Below, piece after piece: positions 45,541-57,100 of a stretch of DNA of 64,000 nucleotides. The stretch is taken from assembly GCF_042453785.1 (NCBI RefSeq), contig NC_091671.1, positions 28,301,001-28,365,000 of the forward strand, given 5' to 3'. Made by a program: the position numbers and the translations under genes. The stretch comes from Malus domestica. Lineage: Eukaryota; Streptophyta; Magnoliopsida; Rosales; Rosaceae. The notes under the pieces were generated by a model. That model was not told where the DNA came from. It ran no database searches and was given only the letters and a program-made list of their open reading frames with translations. Every line of letters begins with the position of its first letter. Position 1 is the stretch's first letter.

Positions 45541-46639
45541 GTCGATTAATGAGATAGCAGTAGAAAAAGCTTCAACCCAAAACATATGAGGCACTTGAGA
45601 TTGCACTAAGAGTGTACGAGCAGTTTCAACCAAATGGCGATGTTTCCTTTCAACGCAACCATTTTGCTCAGGAGTATGAGGGCAACTAAATTGTTGTAAA
45701 ATGCCATGAAGTTTAAGAAAATGCTGAAACTGATGACTTGTAAACTCACCCCCTGAATCAGATCGAACAACCTTGATTTTATTACCAATAGTGTTCTCTA
45801 CATAGGATTTGAACTCCATAAAGGTTGAAAATACTGAAGACTTAGACTTTAAGGGAAAATACCAACTATACTTGCTGTAATCATCAACAATAAGCAAGTA
45901 ATATCTATAGCCACTGACGGATACAACAGGAGACGGCCCCCAGACATCACAATGCAACAATTCAAGACTGGTCGAAGATGCAGATGGAGTAGTACCAAAG
46001 GGAAGCTTGTGATTCTTTGCCAAAGCACAGTCTTTGCAAAAGAAGTCTGGAGACGATCTGCCTTGGACAGCAACTTTATTCGTAGACAGAACTTTCCGAA
46101 AGATAACAGAAGAGGGGTGACCAAGTCTGCTGTGCCAAATGCGAACATTAGTAGAATTACTTACGAGTGCAGTAGGAGAGGTAGGAGCTTTGGAGGAAGA
46201 AGAGCCTTGAAGAGGAAAGAATCCACCTCTAACTGGGCCCTGCAAAAACGTCCTCCCCGTAAAACGATCCTTGACAGAGGATCCATGAATGTCAAGAGTC
46301 AATGAACAATCATTATCTTTGATAAACTGATAGGCAGAGAGTAGACTGTGTTTCATATGAGGCACATGAAGAACATTGTGTAATTGAAAAGAAGAGGCAT
46401 GAGTATGCAAAGTAGATGTGCCAGTATGAGCAATAGACAGACCTTTACCATCTCCGATGTACACCATGTCTTCACCATGGTAGGGAGTTGGAGATTGAAT
46501 ATTAGAGATATCATTTGTAATGTGAGAGGTAGCACCCGAATCTATGAGCCAAGAATTGGAGGACTTCGCAGTGTAATGAGCACACATGGCAGCAAGTTTA
46601 GTTGGGGGAAACTTGCCTGAGATTTCTGGATTCATTCTG
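45540..46639 (-). pseudogene. Copia protease and integrase, frame-shifted at the end
   Basis: In order: aspartic protease DSGATSH (about 46530-46550), GAG-pre-integrase WHSRLGHPS, and the integrase core with HCDVWGPSP, VDDYSKYSW, RSDSGGEF and HTPEQNGCVERKHR. These include the Asp, Asp, Glu catalytic set. After about residue VEAFSTAISLI the frame departs from Pol, and the normal continuation resumes in another frame near 45540. All catalytic motifs are intact, so only the link to the RT part is broken. Confidence 0.85.
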
Positions 46640-47697
46640 TCGAAGCAATCAAGAGCTTCATGGCTAGTAGAACCACAAATTTGACAGGGAGTTTTGTGAC
46701 CTGAAGGAGAGGCAGGACGGTTGAATCCAGAATTATAAGAACCACGAGAGAAACCAGAGTTGGAGTTGCTACGATTAAAACCACGATTGGAGCCTCGATT
46801 GGAACCACGGGTGTAGCCTCGATTAGAACCACGATTGTAGCTTCGGTTAGAATTATACCGAAAGGAATTCTGAAGTGGTGATGCTCCAGGAGTCTGAGCA
46901 GCAAGAGCTTGCGGTGGTGTGGGAAGTAGAGGCGGTTGGCCTTGCACAGAAAAGGCATGAAAAGACTCAGAGGAAGAGATTTTCTTACGACGCTCTATGG
47001 ATAACTCCTTAGTGAGCAACAAGCCATGTAATTCATCCAAAGAAGTAGACAAAAGGCGAAGTAAGATATAATCAGTAAACGATTCAAAATCATCAGAGAG
47101 ACCAGCAAGAGTTGCAGCAATGAGATCACGATCAGTGAGAGATACACCAGCAGCAGTGAGAGAATCAGAGATCTCCTTGATTTGTTGAAGATAGTCAGAC
47201 ATGGACTGAGAACCTTTATGAATATTTTGAAGCTTCGAACGCAATTGATGAATGTGTGCATCCGAGACACCACCAAAACGCTGCTCAAGTTTGAGCTAGA
47301 GATCACGAGCGGAAGAGACACCGACTGTGAACGGAATGATTTCCTCAGAGAGCGTTGAATTGAACCAGATAAGCAGATTCTGATCTTTCTCAAACCATTG
47401 CTTAAAAGCAGGATTAAGAGAGCGATCAGGAAGAAAGGGAGATGGACAAGGCTCAGTGCCATCAACAATCCCAAGGAGCTTGTAGCGACGAAGAATCGGA
47501 GCAAACAAAGCACGCCATGGCAGATAATTGGATCGCCGGAGCTTGATCGGAACCATGCTGCCAATGTTCTGGATCGTGAGAGAATTATACATCTGAGAGG
47601 AATTGAGATTTGGGGAAGAAGAATTAGGGTTTGAAGAATTAGGGTTGGGAGGAGGCACCGACTCAATTGGAGATGAGGATGCAGAGGGAGACGCCAT
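46640..47697 (-). pseudogene. Copia Gag with one in-frame stop
   Basis: Starts MASPSASSSPIES at 47697. It contains the copia Gag core (NYLPWRALFAPILRRYKLLG, FKQWFEKDQNLLIWF) and runs into TAG at 47296-47298. The same frame continues beyond it (LRSKLQNIHKGSQSMSDYLQ, DELHGLLLTKE) to an Arg/Asn/Ser/Gly-rich repeat region (SNRGYTRGSNRGSNRGFNR) and a CCHC knuckle CQICGSTSHEALDC near 46645-46685. A single substitution explains the stop. Gag would form the virus-like particle; this copy should make only an N-terminal fragment unless the stop is read through. Confidence 0.85.
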
Positions 47698-47839
47698 TAA
47701 GATTCAAGAAAAAGAAGTCGAGAACCTGAATCGGAGTAGAAGAACAACGCAATCAATTTCACCGGAGAAGAAGATCAGAGAGGAGCAGAAGAAAATAGCA
47801 GGATCGAAGAAGCCGTGAGGCGATTTGGCGATGGTACCA

Positions 47840-48030
47840 TGTAGAAATCACAGTTTCTAAATATCTCTCTTATATTAATTCTTTGTTAAAAGTTACAATG
47901 GTATGACAGTGTATATATAGACAATATACTGCTCTTACAATTACAATTATACCCTTGTCTAATCTGTCTATTTACATAAGAAACCTAACAAACTTTAACA
48001 AACATCTAACTAATTTTACTTGATCCTTTA
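47840..48030 (-). repeat. 5' LTR of the young copia, two terminal bases missing
   Basis: 191 bp. Ends CCTTTA, whereas the partner LTR ends CCTTTACA, so the outer TG of the minus-strand LTR is lost right at the target-duplication border. Confidence 0.9.
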
Positions 48031-48054
48031 TTCCTCACTACCAAATATTCTGCG

Positions 48055-48424
48055 GTGGAAAGCAGTTTTTGGTCTTCAATTGAATCGGATTCTTCATACT
48101 CCTCAATCATGCACATTAACAATTCTGCCTGCAATTGTCCTGCAGACTATTACAGCCCTTTTTACGTTTTTCCTCCTTGCGATGGAAATGGTTATCATCG
48201 CCGAAGTCCTCGCTACATGTACCCAATTGAATCTCATTCGTCACTCTATATTATGTGTCAAAGTAGTAAGACATGTTTTGAAATCACAACCACAAGAGAT
48301 TACAATCACGAATATAACAAATCAAATCAATATAAAATGGAGATGGACTAATTATATCGAACTTATCTGTATAGTACGGAAGACATGGCTCTTGCGGATG
48401 ACAAAGAAATTGGTGTATGGATAA
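48055..48424 (+). pseudogene. Possible receptor-like-kinase ectodomain fragment
   Basis: The plus-strand frame 48055-48351 (98 codons) reads SSIESDSSYSSIMHINNSAC, then CPADYYSPFYVFPPCDGNGY and onward. A second plus frame (48020-48424) continues after it with NQINIKWRWTNYIELIC. Cys spacing and the late IKW..C resemble the extracellular part of Lr10/WAK-associated receptor kinases, with one frame change between the two parts. No kinase domain or signal peptide is near. A more decayed copy lies at about 49680-49975. Identification is tentative. Confidence 0.3.
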
Positions 48425-48780
48425 GAATGTCTTCTACTCTCTCCAAACTTTATGTTCTTGATATGAATAGGGTTTAGCACATAATAGAACGACTATTGTA
48501 AGAGCAAGGATAATCCTTATATAGTTTCTAGGATATCTCTAAATCAAGCCTATTATTAAATGAGAGATTCATAATCACAATTACATATTTTATATCCCAC
48601 CATAATAAGTCTTCACTAGTTAGGAATTACGTAATAGGTTAATCAGATGTTAAGACTCTATTATTCTTAACCATATTGGACCATAAGATCACCTCGATAA
48701 TAAAGTCACCTCAATAATACGTTACTCGAGAATCAAGTGATTGGTTGACAAGGATATTAATACTCACAATAATTCTTACA
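48118..48780 (-). repeat. Long direct repeat, copy 1 (possible 3' LTR)
   Basis: Matches about 49668-50319 throughout with scattered changes. In minus-strand sense it starts TGTAAGAATTATTG directly after a purine tract (CAAGTGGGAGAA at 48781-48792), as a 3' LTR of a copia-like element would. It has a TATATAAGGATTATCC TATA-like site at about 48512-48527. Its other end is not a clear CA. Confidence 0.6.
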
Positions 48781-49667
48781 TTCTCCCACTTGAACGTCAA
48801 TAAATTTGTACACAAAATCAGCCAAATATAACCACAATAATAGTGATCACCGAGTAACAAAATTCTATAACCACACCCTTATAACAACTGTTATTATTAA
48901 TTTGAATGTAGAACTATTGAAAACAAGATGCATATCCAGCTACACCTTCACTCTATAATCACACACGCACTCAAAATAATACTACATGTAGCCGGCAACA
49001 TTATGGCATCAAGGATAGTGTGCAAATTATACTAATCCTTCAAAACAAAAGTAGTTCACAAATTAACTCAATAACGTTGGTAACAAAATACAACTTTTCT
49101 GTCTGTTTAAAAATTGATAAGAGAACAAGTAAAATACAACATACAAAATTAGTATCTCTTATTAAAACTTATGAATAAAATTTTACTATTAAACCATCAG
49201 CCACTAACATTTCAATTCAATAATATAAAAGGCAGTTTCTTATTCTCACTGATTAAAAGAGACAAAACTACATGGCAAACTATTGCTCCCACTAATTAAA
49301 AGAGTAAAAAAATCTCAAAGACGCATGTACCTCTTTTACGCTTCCACTGATCAAGCATTAGTCAACAGGTCTATAGTTACGAAATTTGGGCGTTCAAATA
49401 CTAATTTTCCGACTTCATGTCTATGTCAGATATTGTAAGGAAGTGAGTAACTGAAACAAAACTATATAAAATCATATGGTCAATTTTGTCCATTTAACAT
49501 TGATAGAAACCAAAACTTTAACTAAATATTTTCTGATTGCAACAAAAGCATATAATTCCATAATCATCTTTGGATAGAAACTAATTATATTAGGTTTGCA
49601 TAGCCAAAACATAAAACACAAGGACAAACGTATATAGCTTCAACATTTTTAAGCAGATGAAGTATAT
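48781..49667. other. Spacer between the long direct repeats
   Basis: AT-rich, about 890 bp, no recognisable coding sequence. If the flanking repeats are LTRs this is a non-autonomous internal region. Confidence 0.5.
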
Positions 49668-50319
49668 ACAATTCTCCATGCAATTGTCCTGCAAACTATT
49701 GCAACCTTTTTTACCTTCTTCCTCCTTGAGATGGAAATGATATCATCGCCAAAGTCCTCGCTATTTGTACTCAATTGAATCTCATTCGTCACTCTATATT
49801 ATGTGTCAAAGTTTTAAGACGTATTCTGAAATTACAACAACAAAAGATTAGGATTATGAATATAATGAATCAAATCAATATAAAATAGAGATGGACTAAT
49901 TATATTGAACTTATCTATAAAGTACGGAAGACGTGGCTCTTATGGATGACAAAGAAATCGGCGTATGCATAAGAATGTCTTCTACTCTCTCCAAACTATA
50001 TGTTCTTGCTATGAATAGGGTTTAGTACATAATAAAACGACTATTGTGAGAGCAGGGACAATCCTTATATAGTTGCTAGGATCTCTCTCAATCAAGCCTA
50101 TTATTAAATGAGAGAGATTCATAATCCCAATTACATAGTTTATATCCGACCATAATAAGTCTTCACTGAATAGGGATCACGTAATAGGTTAATCAGAGGT
50201 TAATAATCTACTATTCTAACCATATTGGGCCATAAGATCAATTCGACAACCAAGTCACCTAAATAACAAGTTACTTGAGAATCAAGTAATTGATTGACAA
50301 ATATATTGATACTCACAAT
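49668..50319 (-). repeat. Long direct repeat, copy 2 (truncated)
   Basis: Homologous to 48118-48780 but stops at ACTCACAAT (50319), missing the last roughly 13 bases, and is joined there to copia-derived sequence. The join marks a deletion or recombination point. Confidence 0.6.
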
Positions 50320-50329
50320 GAACGGTTCA

Positions 50330-52860
50330 AATCGTTGAAGTTAAAATCGGCTAGGAAGTTAGCTGCAATATATGTGAACAAATATGTGACTAGTGTGTCG
50401 ATACATCAACCAAAATCATAAATATTTACATGGTTCACATTTTGTTTGGACTAGTCCAAAATTATTCCCTTGAATTCACTATCTATCTTAGTATCTTTGC
50501 TTGGGGTGATATAGAAATCCAATTTTCCAACACACAGGCTTGTCAAAGTATGCTTGTAGGTCCAAAAATCCTTATATCAGGTAAAGAGATGTGTCTGTGG
50601 TATGAGACGTCATATCTCAACCTAAGAGTCCTAAATGGTCGTGCCAAAGCAAGTAAACTACTTGAATCACTTGGCTCCATGCCGACCACATGTGGCGTGT
50701 CCCAGTTAAGGGGCAGCCCATTGACCCCAAAACATAGCTCTGGGCTTCATATTTTGATGTTGTTGCACCCTTTATTTTTTTTAGCAACTTCAGTCATGAT
50801 CATTATTTTCTCGGATATCCTTAAAACTCAATGATGTTCTTCCTGACCAAGGATAATATAAGGTCATTTTAATGGTAAGTCATTAACATTCATACAACGA
50901 GGAGCGGTGCCAAGGCCCTTAATCAGGTTGGATATACCTAAATTCGTTGTTAGATGGGTGATTTAGATATGAAGTTAGTGTGCGTAATAGCACATTTCAT
51001 CCGGGCAATTAACTTCCCCACATATATACGATTATACCTAATCACATGTTAATTGAATTTGGTCACATGTGTAAGAAACATGATCTAATGAAACTCATAT
51101 TTGAGGACAATATTCATAATGTTATCCTGAACTAAAACAAACACCAAACTTGAATTTGGGAATATAGAAAATTGTTCACAAAGTAAACCAAAATTTACTA
51201 AGAGGATTTGGCCAACATGGCAATTCCATGTCAAAATTCTGCTCCTCCAAATGTGTTAGGTGAAACAAAATTAGTCTCACATATTGACTATGGGAATGTT
51301 ACTCCTCAACAAGGGGCACAGATAAGTATAAAACCAATAACCTTTTCATTCAAAACAGAAGTAGTTTTTGCAAGGTTAAGGTTCGGGAGTACTGTCCCTT
51401 ATTCTTAAAATTTTGGGTATTACGTGCCAAGGATTACACTTCTGGCCATGATGCCACCCCTTGGCAAGTCTTGATTCTACCATATGTTGTGAAACCAACC
51501 CTAAAGTGGTGAGAAGAAAGATAGATTCAGACTTGGGTTCAGAAGGTTCCAATTAAAGCTAGGCGGGTTTGTTCGATATTCTCCAGTCGAAGCTGGATGA
51601 GCAGATTCGGTAAGCGTCTATCGAAACAGAGACTTTTGGTTGGTACACCTCTGCCAAAGTAGAGCATATCATTCAATACATCTATGCTGAAGTAGGCATG
51701 CCATTCATTGGGCTCCAATCAAAAGGATAATTTAATGAACTTCCGTTCTCTACGTTGCTACTTCAAAAGTATGCTAGAGGCATAAACGGACGAGAAAAAT
51801 CTTCTCTAGTCAAAATTCAATTGAATTCTATAAACTTCAAAATTTTATTTATTCATGGATGTAAAAGTTTTAATCATGTTTTGCTTCAAGCAAGATCATC
51901 TTTCATGATTGAACAGTTTGTAGAGCGGACCAAAAAGCTATGAAATCATCTTTATCGAGGTATTTCAGTTTGTAATGCTTCCATATAAGTCTTCGAATAG
52001 ATCATGGTGGATTCTTATTCAGCTCTTATTCACACCATTGTTGGCTTCAATGGTTTCTCAGCTTCTCAATAGCCAAGTGGAGCTTCACATCTTGTACCCC
52101 ACATAAAGTAGTTTCCGTCAGAAACTTCCATGTCAGTGAGTTGAACTTGTGATGGTTCGGCAATCCATTGAATGGAGACAACAAGATTGTGGTTGGTGCT
52201 ATGGGCAATAAAAACCTCCATAAGTATCAAAGTTAGAACATTCGGGTTCTAAAACATGGTTTGGTTTAATTTTCATGAAGAATTTCGAGTTTTACATGGG
52301 TGTTTTGTTTTATAAAAACTTCAGGTTTCAAAGACACTAATTTGAAGCTACATGTTCAATTTAAATGAACTTCTAGTTCATTGTATGTGCAAAAACACAA
52401 GATACAATAATACAACTAGCGTATGAATTTGGGTTGCTTCGGGGACCTAGTATGAGTAGCTTTGGAACTATGAAATGATGTTGACGGTCCAAAAAAACAC
52501 AAAATATTAGATCATAATTTATAAAGTGGACTGCGGGCCAAAACTATCTTTCTTTGTCTAATTTATCGACTGAAGGTCACTAAATTAATTTAATAGGCTG
52601 AGCCTAAACAAGGGTCGACAGTAGAAGGAAGAAAATACAACGGTTCGTACCATATTAGGGCTAGATGGCTGCGAGCCAAACAGGTGAAAGACCCAAATTG
52701 ACTTGGGCCGTAAGCAGTGTACCCCAGCAAAATCTGGGTGCGGGTTGAAGCAAATTTAATCCCAAAAATGGACCTGGACCGAGACAGACAACATCCCGAA
52801 AAAAAATTTGGGTGCAGACTAATGAGGCTGGTTGTCCAAAATAGAGGCCTCAATTGTTTG
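50330..52860 (-). mobile_element. Relic of the same copia family as 15337-23642, internal region only
   Basis: Aligns by eye with about 20090-22600 of the three-LTR element: ATATGTGAACAAATATGTGA, AGGCTTGTCAAAGTATGCTT, ATCAGGTTGGATATACCTAA, GGTTTCTCAGCTTCTCAATA and many other shared stretches in the same order and orientation. No LTR of that family adjoins it. All frames are broken. The pre-integrase region corresponds to about 50520-50720. Confidence 0.75.
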
Positions 52861-52885
52861 GGACTTGGAAGTCCCTTACTCAAAC

Positions 52886-53010
52886 CTTTTTTTTTTTTTT
52901 TTTTTTAAACCGATATTCTTACTCCAAATTACATTGAGGGAAGGAGGGTTTCAACCCGAAACACAATGAGTTAAAAAGAAAGATCCTAACCACTAGGCCA
53001 ATATTGTATG
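52886..53010 (-). mobile_element. tRNA-derived SINE (family C) with poly(A) tail
   Basis: Minus-strand reading: TTGGCCTAGTGGTTAGGATC (A box), then TTTCGGGTTGAAACCC (B box), TCAATGTAATTTGGAG and a tail of about 20 A at 52886-52908. About 120 bp. Confidence 0.75.
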
Positions 53011-53190
53011 CTATATCTATATGGTTCAAAAGGAGCCAAAAGCTTCCATTTTGTATGCTATTTCTTCTGTAATGTTTTGTTAAACTTGTAACATTTGACT
53101 ATTTCTGTTCTTCTTTCTTCTCTTTCTGGATCCATAAAAATGACTTGAGGGACCATTTCTCCTCGTCAAAAAAAAAAAAAAAATCAAGCT

Positions 53191-53357
53191 GTTACTTAGT
53201 ACTACAGTTTAGTGGTATTCCTCTTCAACTATAAGTGAGAGGTCTTAGGTTCGATTCTCACCAAAGGCGAATTTGAATTACATTATTACTAGCTCATTGT
53301 GAGGCTAAGACCACCTCTTCCCCTTTAGTGTAGATAATGTCGTTTGTTAAAAAAACA
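53191..53357 (+). mobile_element. tRNA-derived SINE (family A) with 11-bp target duplication
   Basis: AGTTTAGTGGTATTC, GAGAGGTCTTAGGTTCGATT (B box), GGCGAATTTGAATTACATTA, CTAAGACCACCTCTTCCCC and an A-rich tail. Flanked by AAAATCAAGCT at 53180-53190 and 53358-53368. Best-preserved copy of this family in the window. Confidence 0.82.
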
Positions 53358-53368
53358 AAAATCAAGCT

Positions 53369-54104
53369 AAAGGCAAAAAACGTCCTCCCAATCTGAAGGG
53401 ACACTTCCTTTCAAGATCACTCAATCCATAGAACACGACGAGAGACCCTCTTTCGACGGTCCGCTCAGCATCGATCCTCACATTCGGACCATCAATTATG
53501 AGAGGGCATCATTACAACTCATCTTTGACACCATCACTTTATGATGAATTGTACTTCTTGCATCTACATTTACGAAAACTTTATCTACTGCAGCAACAGA
53601 CATTATCACAACTTTCAGACGCAAATGACACCAGACTGCATCAGTGCTCCGGCATCTAAATTTGCTCGAGTGTTAGCAATAGGACTCACAATGCCGAGCA
53701 AACTTAAGGCTCTAAAGCAGCAGCTCAGTAACTACTAATTATACTATTAAGATTCCATCACAAACGCTAAAAGAAAAAAAAATTTCTTATAATCATTGAA
53801 CATTTCAAGCATTTAAATTACAACACATGGTGTCAAAGACTGAGAATATATATTAGGACTCATTCATATTTGTACATAGTATTCCTGACAAGTTAATGTT
53901 ACAAATACAGTACTTGGACAGAGAAGGCTTTTTGCAGCAGGCACCTAATTATAATACCACTTTCTTTGATATAGACAAAGAAGAAGAATACCTTTGTTTC
54001 TCTTTTTTCTTTTCGGTCTGAAACTGAGATGCCCTTTTGACCTTCGCCTGTGCCAAAAGAAGGGGAGAAGCAGCTTATTTCTGTTGGCTTCATCGTAAGA
54101 AATT
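53369..54104. other. Stretch containing the 3' UTR of WRKY20
   Basis: The part nearest 54104 is the likely 3' UTR of the minus-strand WRKY20 gene. The rest shows nothing recognisable. Confidence 0.45.
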
Positions 54105-57100
54105 TTACGGACCTGTTAGCACCCTTCCCATGTTCTGTGGATATGGGTATGAGGAATGATTTAAAGGTGGAACCTCGATGCTGCGTGATTCACTTGGGTT
54201 TTCCCTAGATCCATACTGATTCATGCCACCAATAAGAACACCATAGTATGTTGAAATAGGGGTATTTTGAGCAACCCTGAAATTGGAATTAGTGTGAGAT
54301 TGCCGTTCCACAAGTTCAGAGTGCAGTTGCAGGTGATCGTTGGATCTATTTTCGCCGCCAGAGGTGGTTCCAACACCAAGATCAAGGCTTATGGTGTCAC
54401 TTTCTTCTGATCTAATCCTCGACGGGACATTCACAGTTATAGGTCCTGAAGTGTCATGGCTACTAGTCTTTGCAGTTGGGACATCATGATTATGCTTCCC
54501 TTCATATGTAGTTATAACTGCTTTTGGATCATGGGATGCCCTCTCCACATGTTTTCTAACAGGGCAACCAGCATTGGTGCACTTGTAATAGCTCCTGCAT
54601 AACACGTGAGAACGTTCAGAAACTGCATAATTCATTTGAGAATTGCAGTTAACAATGGTAGCTTTGGAAGATAAGATGATGGTGGTAGAACACCAAACGC
54701 CAAAGCAGAGAGATTGGGTTTTACTCGTAAAGTTACCAAACAAATGTTGAAGTTACATGTTGAAACAGATAAAAATCAGTGAGAATTATCTTCCCCTGAT
54801 GATAAACCATACCTTGGATTAGGATTTCCCCTCACCACTTTCTGACCATATTTTCTCCAGCGGTATCCATCATCTAATATATCAACCTCACTCAGAGTCT
54901 GAACAACAACTCGTGGTTCTCGGATAGGCTTAACAATTGGTGTGACATCAATACCACCAACATCCATCCTCCTGCTCAACAAATTTGACACCTTGTTAGT
55001 TAGAAAAAAAAAATGAACACAGGGGAAAACATAAGCATTCCTTGAATATTTATACCTCCTTTTTGAGAACGGGTCATCATCATCAACCTCATCAGGTAAC
55101 CTATTTGACAGTGAGCCTGTGCCTTCTACATTATCATCATTGCCTGTGACAGGAGATAGCTCAGGAGTACTATTTGGCTCATTGTTACTAGACATTTGCC
55201 CATAAATGCCGGATGGTTTGTCTACCATTAGAGAAGAAAAAGAAAGTTAGAAGAGATGATAGAAGAACATTAGTTTATTCGGGAAATAGCTAACATGAAT
55301 TAGTCTGATGCTTACCATCTCCAACAGTCAAAGATGAAGCCTTGTCAGATCTTTCTTCTTGAGGAGGCATCATAGCACCAGTATTATATCGTCGACTAGG
55401 TTGAGGCTTAGCATGATCATGTGTACCCTTGTAGATAATCTCTGTTATCTGTCCATCATGAGAACGCTCAAATAGCTTCTTCACTTCACAATTAGGATGG
55501 GTACATTTGTAATAACTGCGAGGAAATTCACACCCTTTAACGTGCTTTTGTCCATATTTTCGCCAGTTATACCCATCATCAGAAGATATTACTGAAGGCC
55601 CATTTCCTTTGTTATCACACTGAGATGTTTGGACCCCAGGATTTGGATGTTCCCTCTGTGTTAACTCACCCGAATCACCTTCAGCAGGTGCACTAGCTCC
55701 TGCAGTGACCGTGTGAACAGGTGCAGATAAACTTAATTCATTTGAGGAGACTGCCATCTCATTTTTAGCCAAAGGTGGTGACATCTGTGATTGAGGCTGA
55801 GCTTGACCTTGGATTTGCAGAGGCTGCTCATTCCCATAGTGGTTATAATCTGTAGTAACCTTGAATAAATGTAAAGCATTAGGCAACCAGTATTTTACAA
55901 CCACTTTGGCACACTTGCAGATACATAAAAAACTCGATCAAGATATATCATTGTTCTACAATTTAGAAAGAAATATGACAGTCCATCTTGACAAGAAGAG
56001 TTTATCCCTAGAAAACATTGTTTCTTATAAAGCATCTTTAAGAAAAAATATCGAAAAAACCTAATAAAGTAACGAAACAATAATGGTAAGAGATTAAATA
56101 AATCTGTTAATCTTCAGAATAGGAACTTAAAAAGATTTTGTAGCGTCAAGTAGATATCCACTGATATTGCAAGTTTAAGCTAGAGCACAAGATAGGCCAA
56201 ATACCAATCAGCTAAACTTAGGATCAAGGCCACCATTTAATCAGTATCTTCCCCACATAGGTAAAACATATCCGTCAAGGATGCAACTAATGAAAGGATA
56301 ATGGACCACTAATTCATAGAAAGTACCATATTTGATCTAGCATGGGGCTTAAACTCGAAGCTTCCAGAATTTCTTTCATCTGAGGTATTGAAATCAGAGC
56401 AAACTGCTGTTGTTGAATATGTAGTAGAACTTAGAGATCCGTACACCATTTGAGGCTTCAAAAAGGACCCCGTAGTTGGAGAAGGTTCTGCCTGCAAGAC
56501 CAGATAAAGTAGAAATTAAGAAATATGTCACAAAATTCCAGATCCAGATACTTTTTAAGCAACGAGGCATGTAAAAATCTTGTAAAAGAACTAGAGCGGA
56601 GAAAATAAGATTCTTCATGAAACAAAAGAAACAAGGAAACTTGACAACGATGCAGCCCCATGAGTTATCCCTGCGATTTAAAGCCCTTTTAATATAGAAA
56701 TAATTTGCCAGTACTTTGACATGCTGTTACATATCTGTCCAATAAAAGGAAACTCAGACAATCACTTGGGCATCGTCGTGATTGGCATCACTTAACAGAT
56801 ATGGTATTTGTCCATCCAACATAGACTACCAAAATAATTCTAACAAGCTCATCCATTACCAGGCACAAATGAAACAAATACTAGTAAGGAAGATAAACAT
56901 ATCTTAAAAAAAAATCCACTGAAAATGGAAGAGCAATTATTTAGACTGATTACCCAGACAACTGAAGTTATTGCAATATGCTTTGAACAACGAATATCAT
57001 CTCCAATCACAATTGGAACATGAAGGGTCATAACCTCTATAAAAACACATGTCAATCACAACTTTTAACCGCACCTCCTTGACCCACAAACTTTCTAGAC

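Larger units (their letters stand above)
43207..48030 (-). mobile_element. Young Ty1/copia retrotransposon, nearly complete but disabled
   Basis: The 3' LTR is 43207-43399 (TGTAGAAATC...CCTTTACA) and the 5' LTR is 47840-48030 in minus-strand sense. TTCCT flanks both sides (43202-43206 and 48031-48035). A CTTGAGGGGG polypurine tract abuts the 3' LTR, and a TGGTACCATCGCC primer site follows the 5' LTR. The two LTRs differ at one internal base by eye, so insertion was recent. The 5' LTR lacks the outermost two bases present on the 3' LTR. One long gag-pol frame runs from 47697 down to about 43400, interrupted by a stop at 47296-47298, a frame change near 45540-45560 and a stop at 43559-43561. 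Size and LTR length suggest an Ale/Retrofit-like lineage (inference). Confidence 0.92.

Noticed and set aside
45126-47818. Plus-strand frames of 60-117 codons
   Set aside because: Antisense shadows of the copia gag-pol frame.
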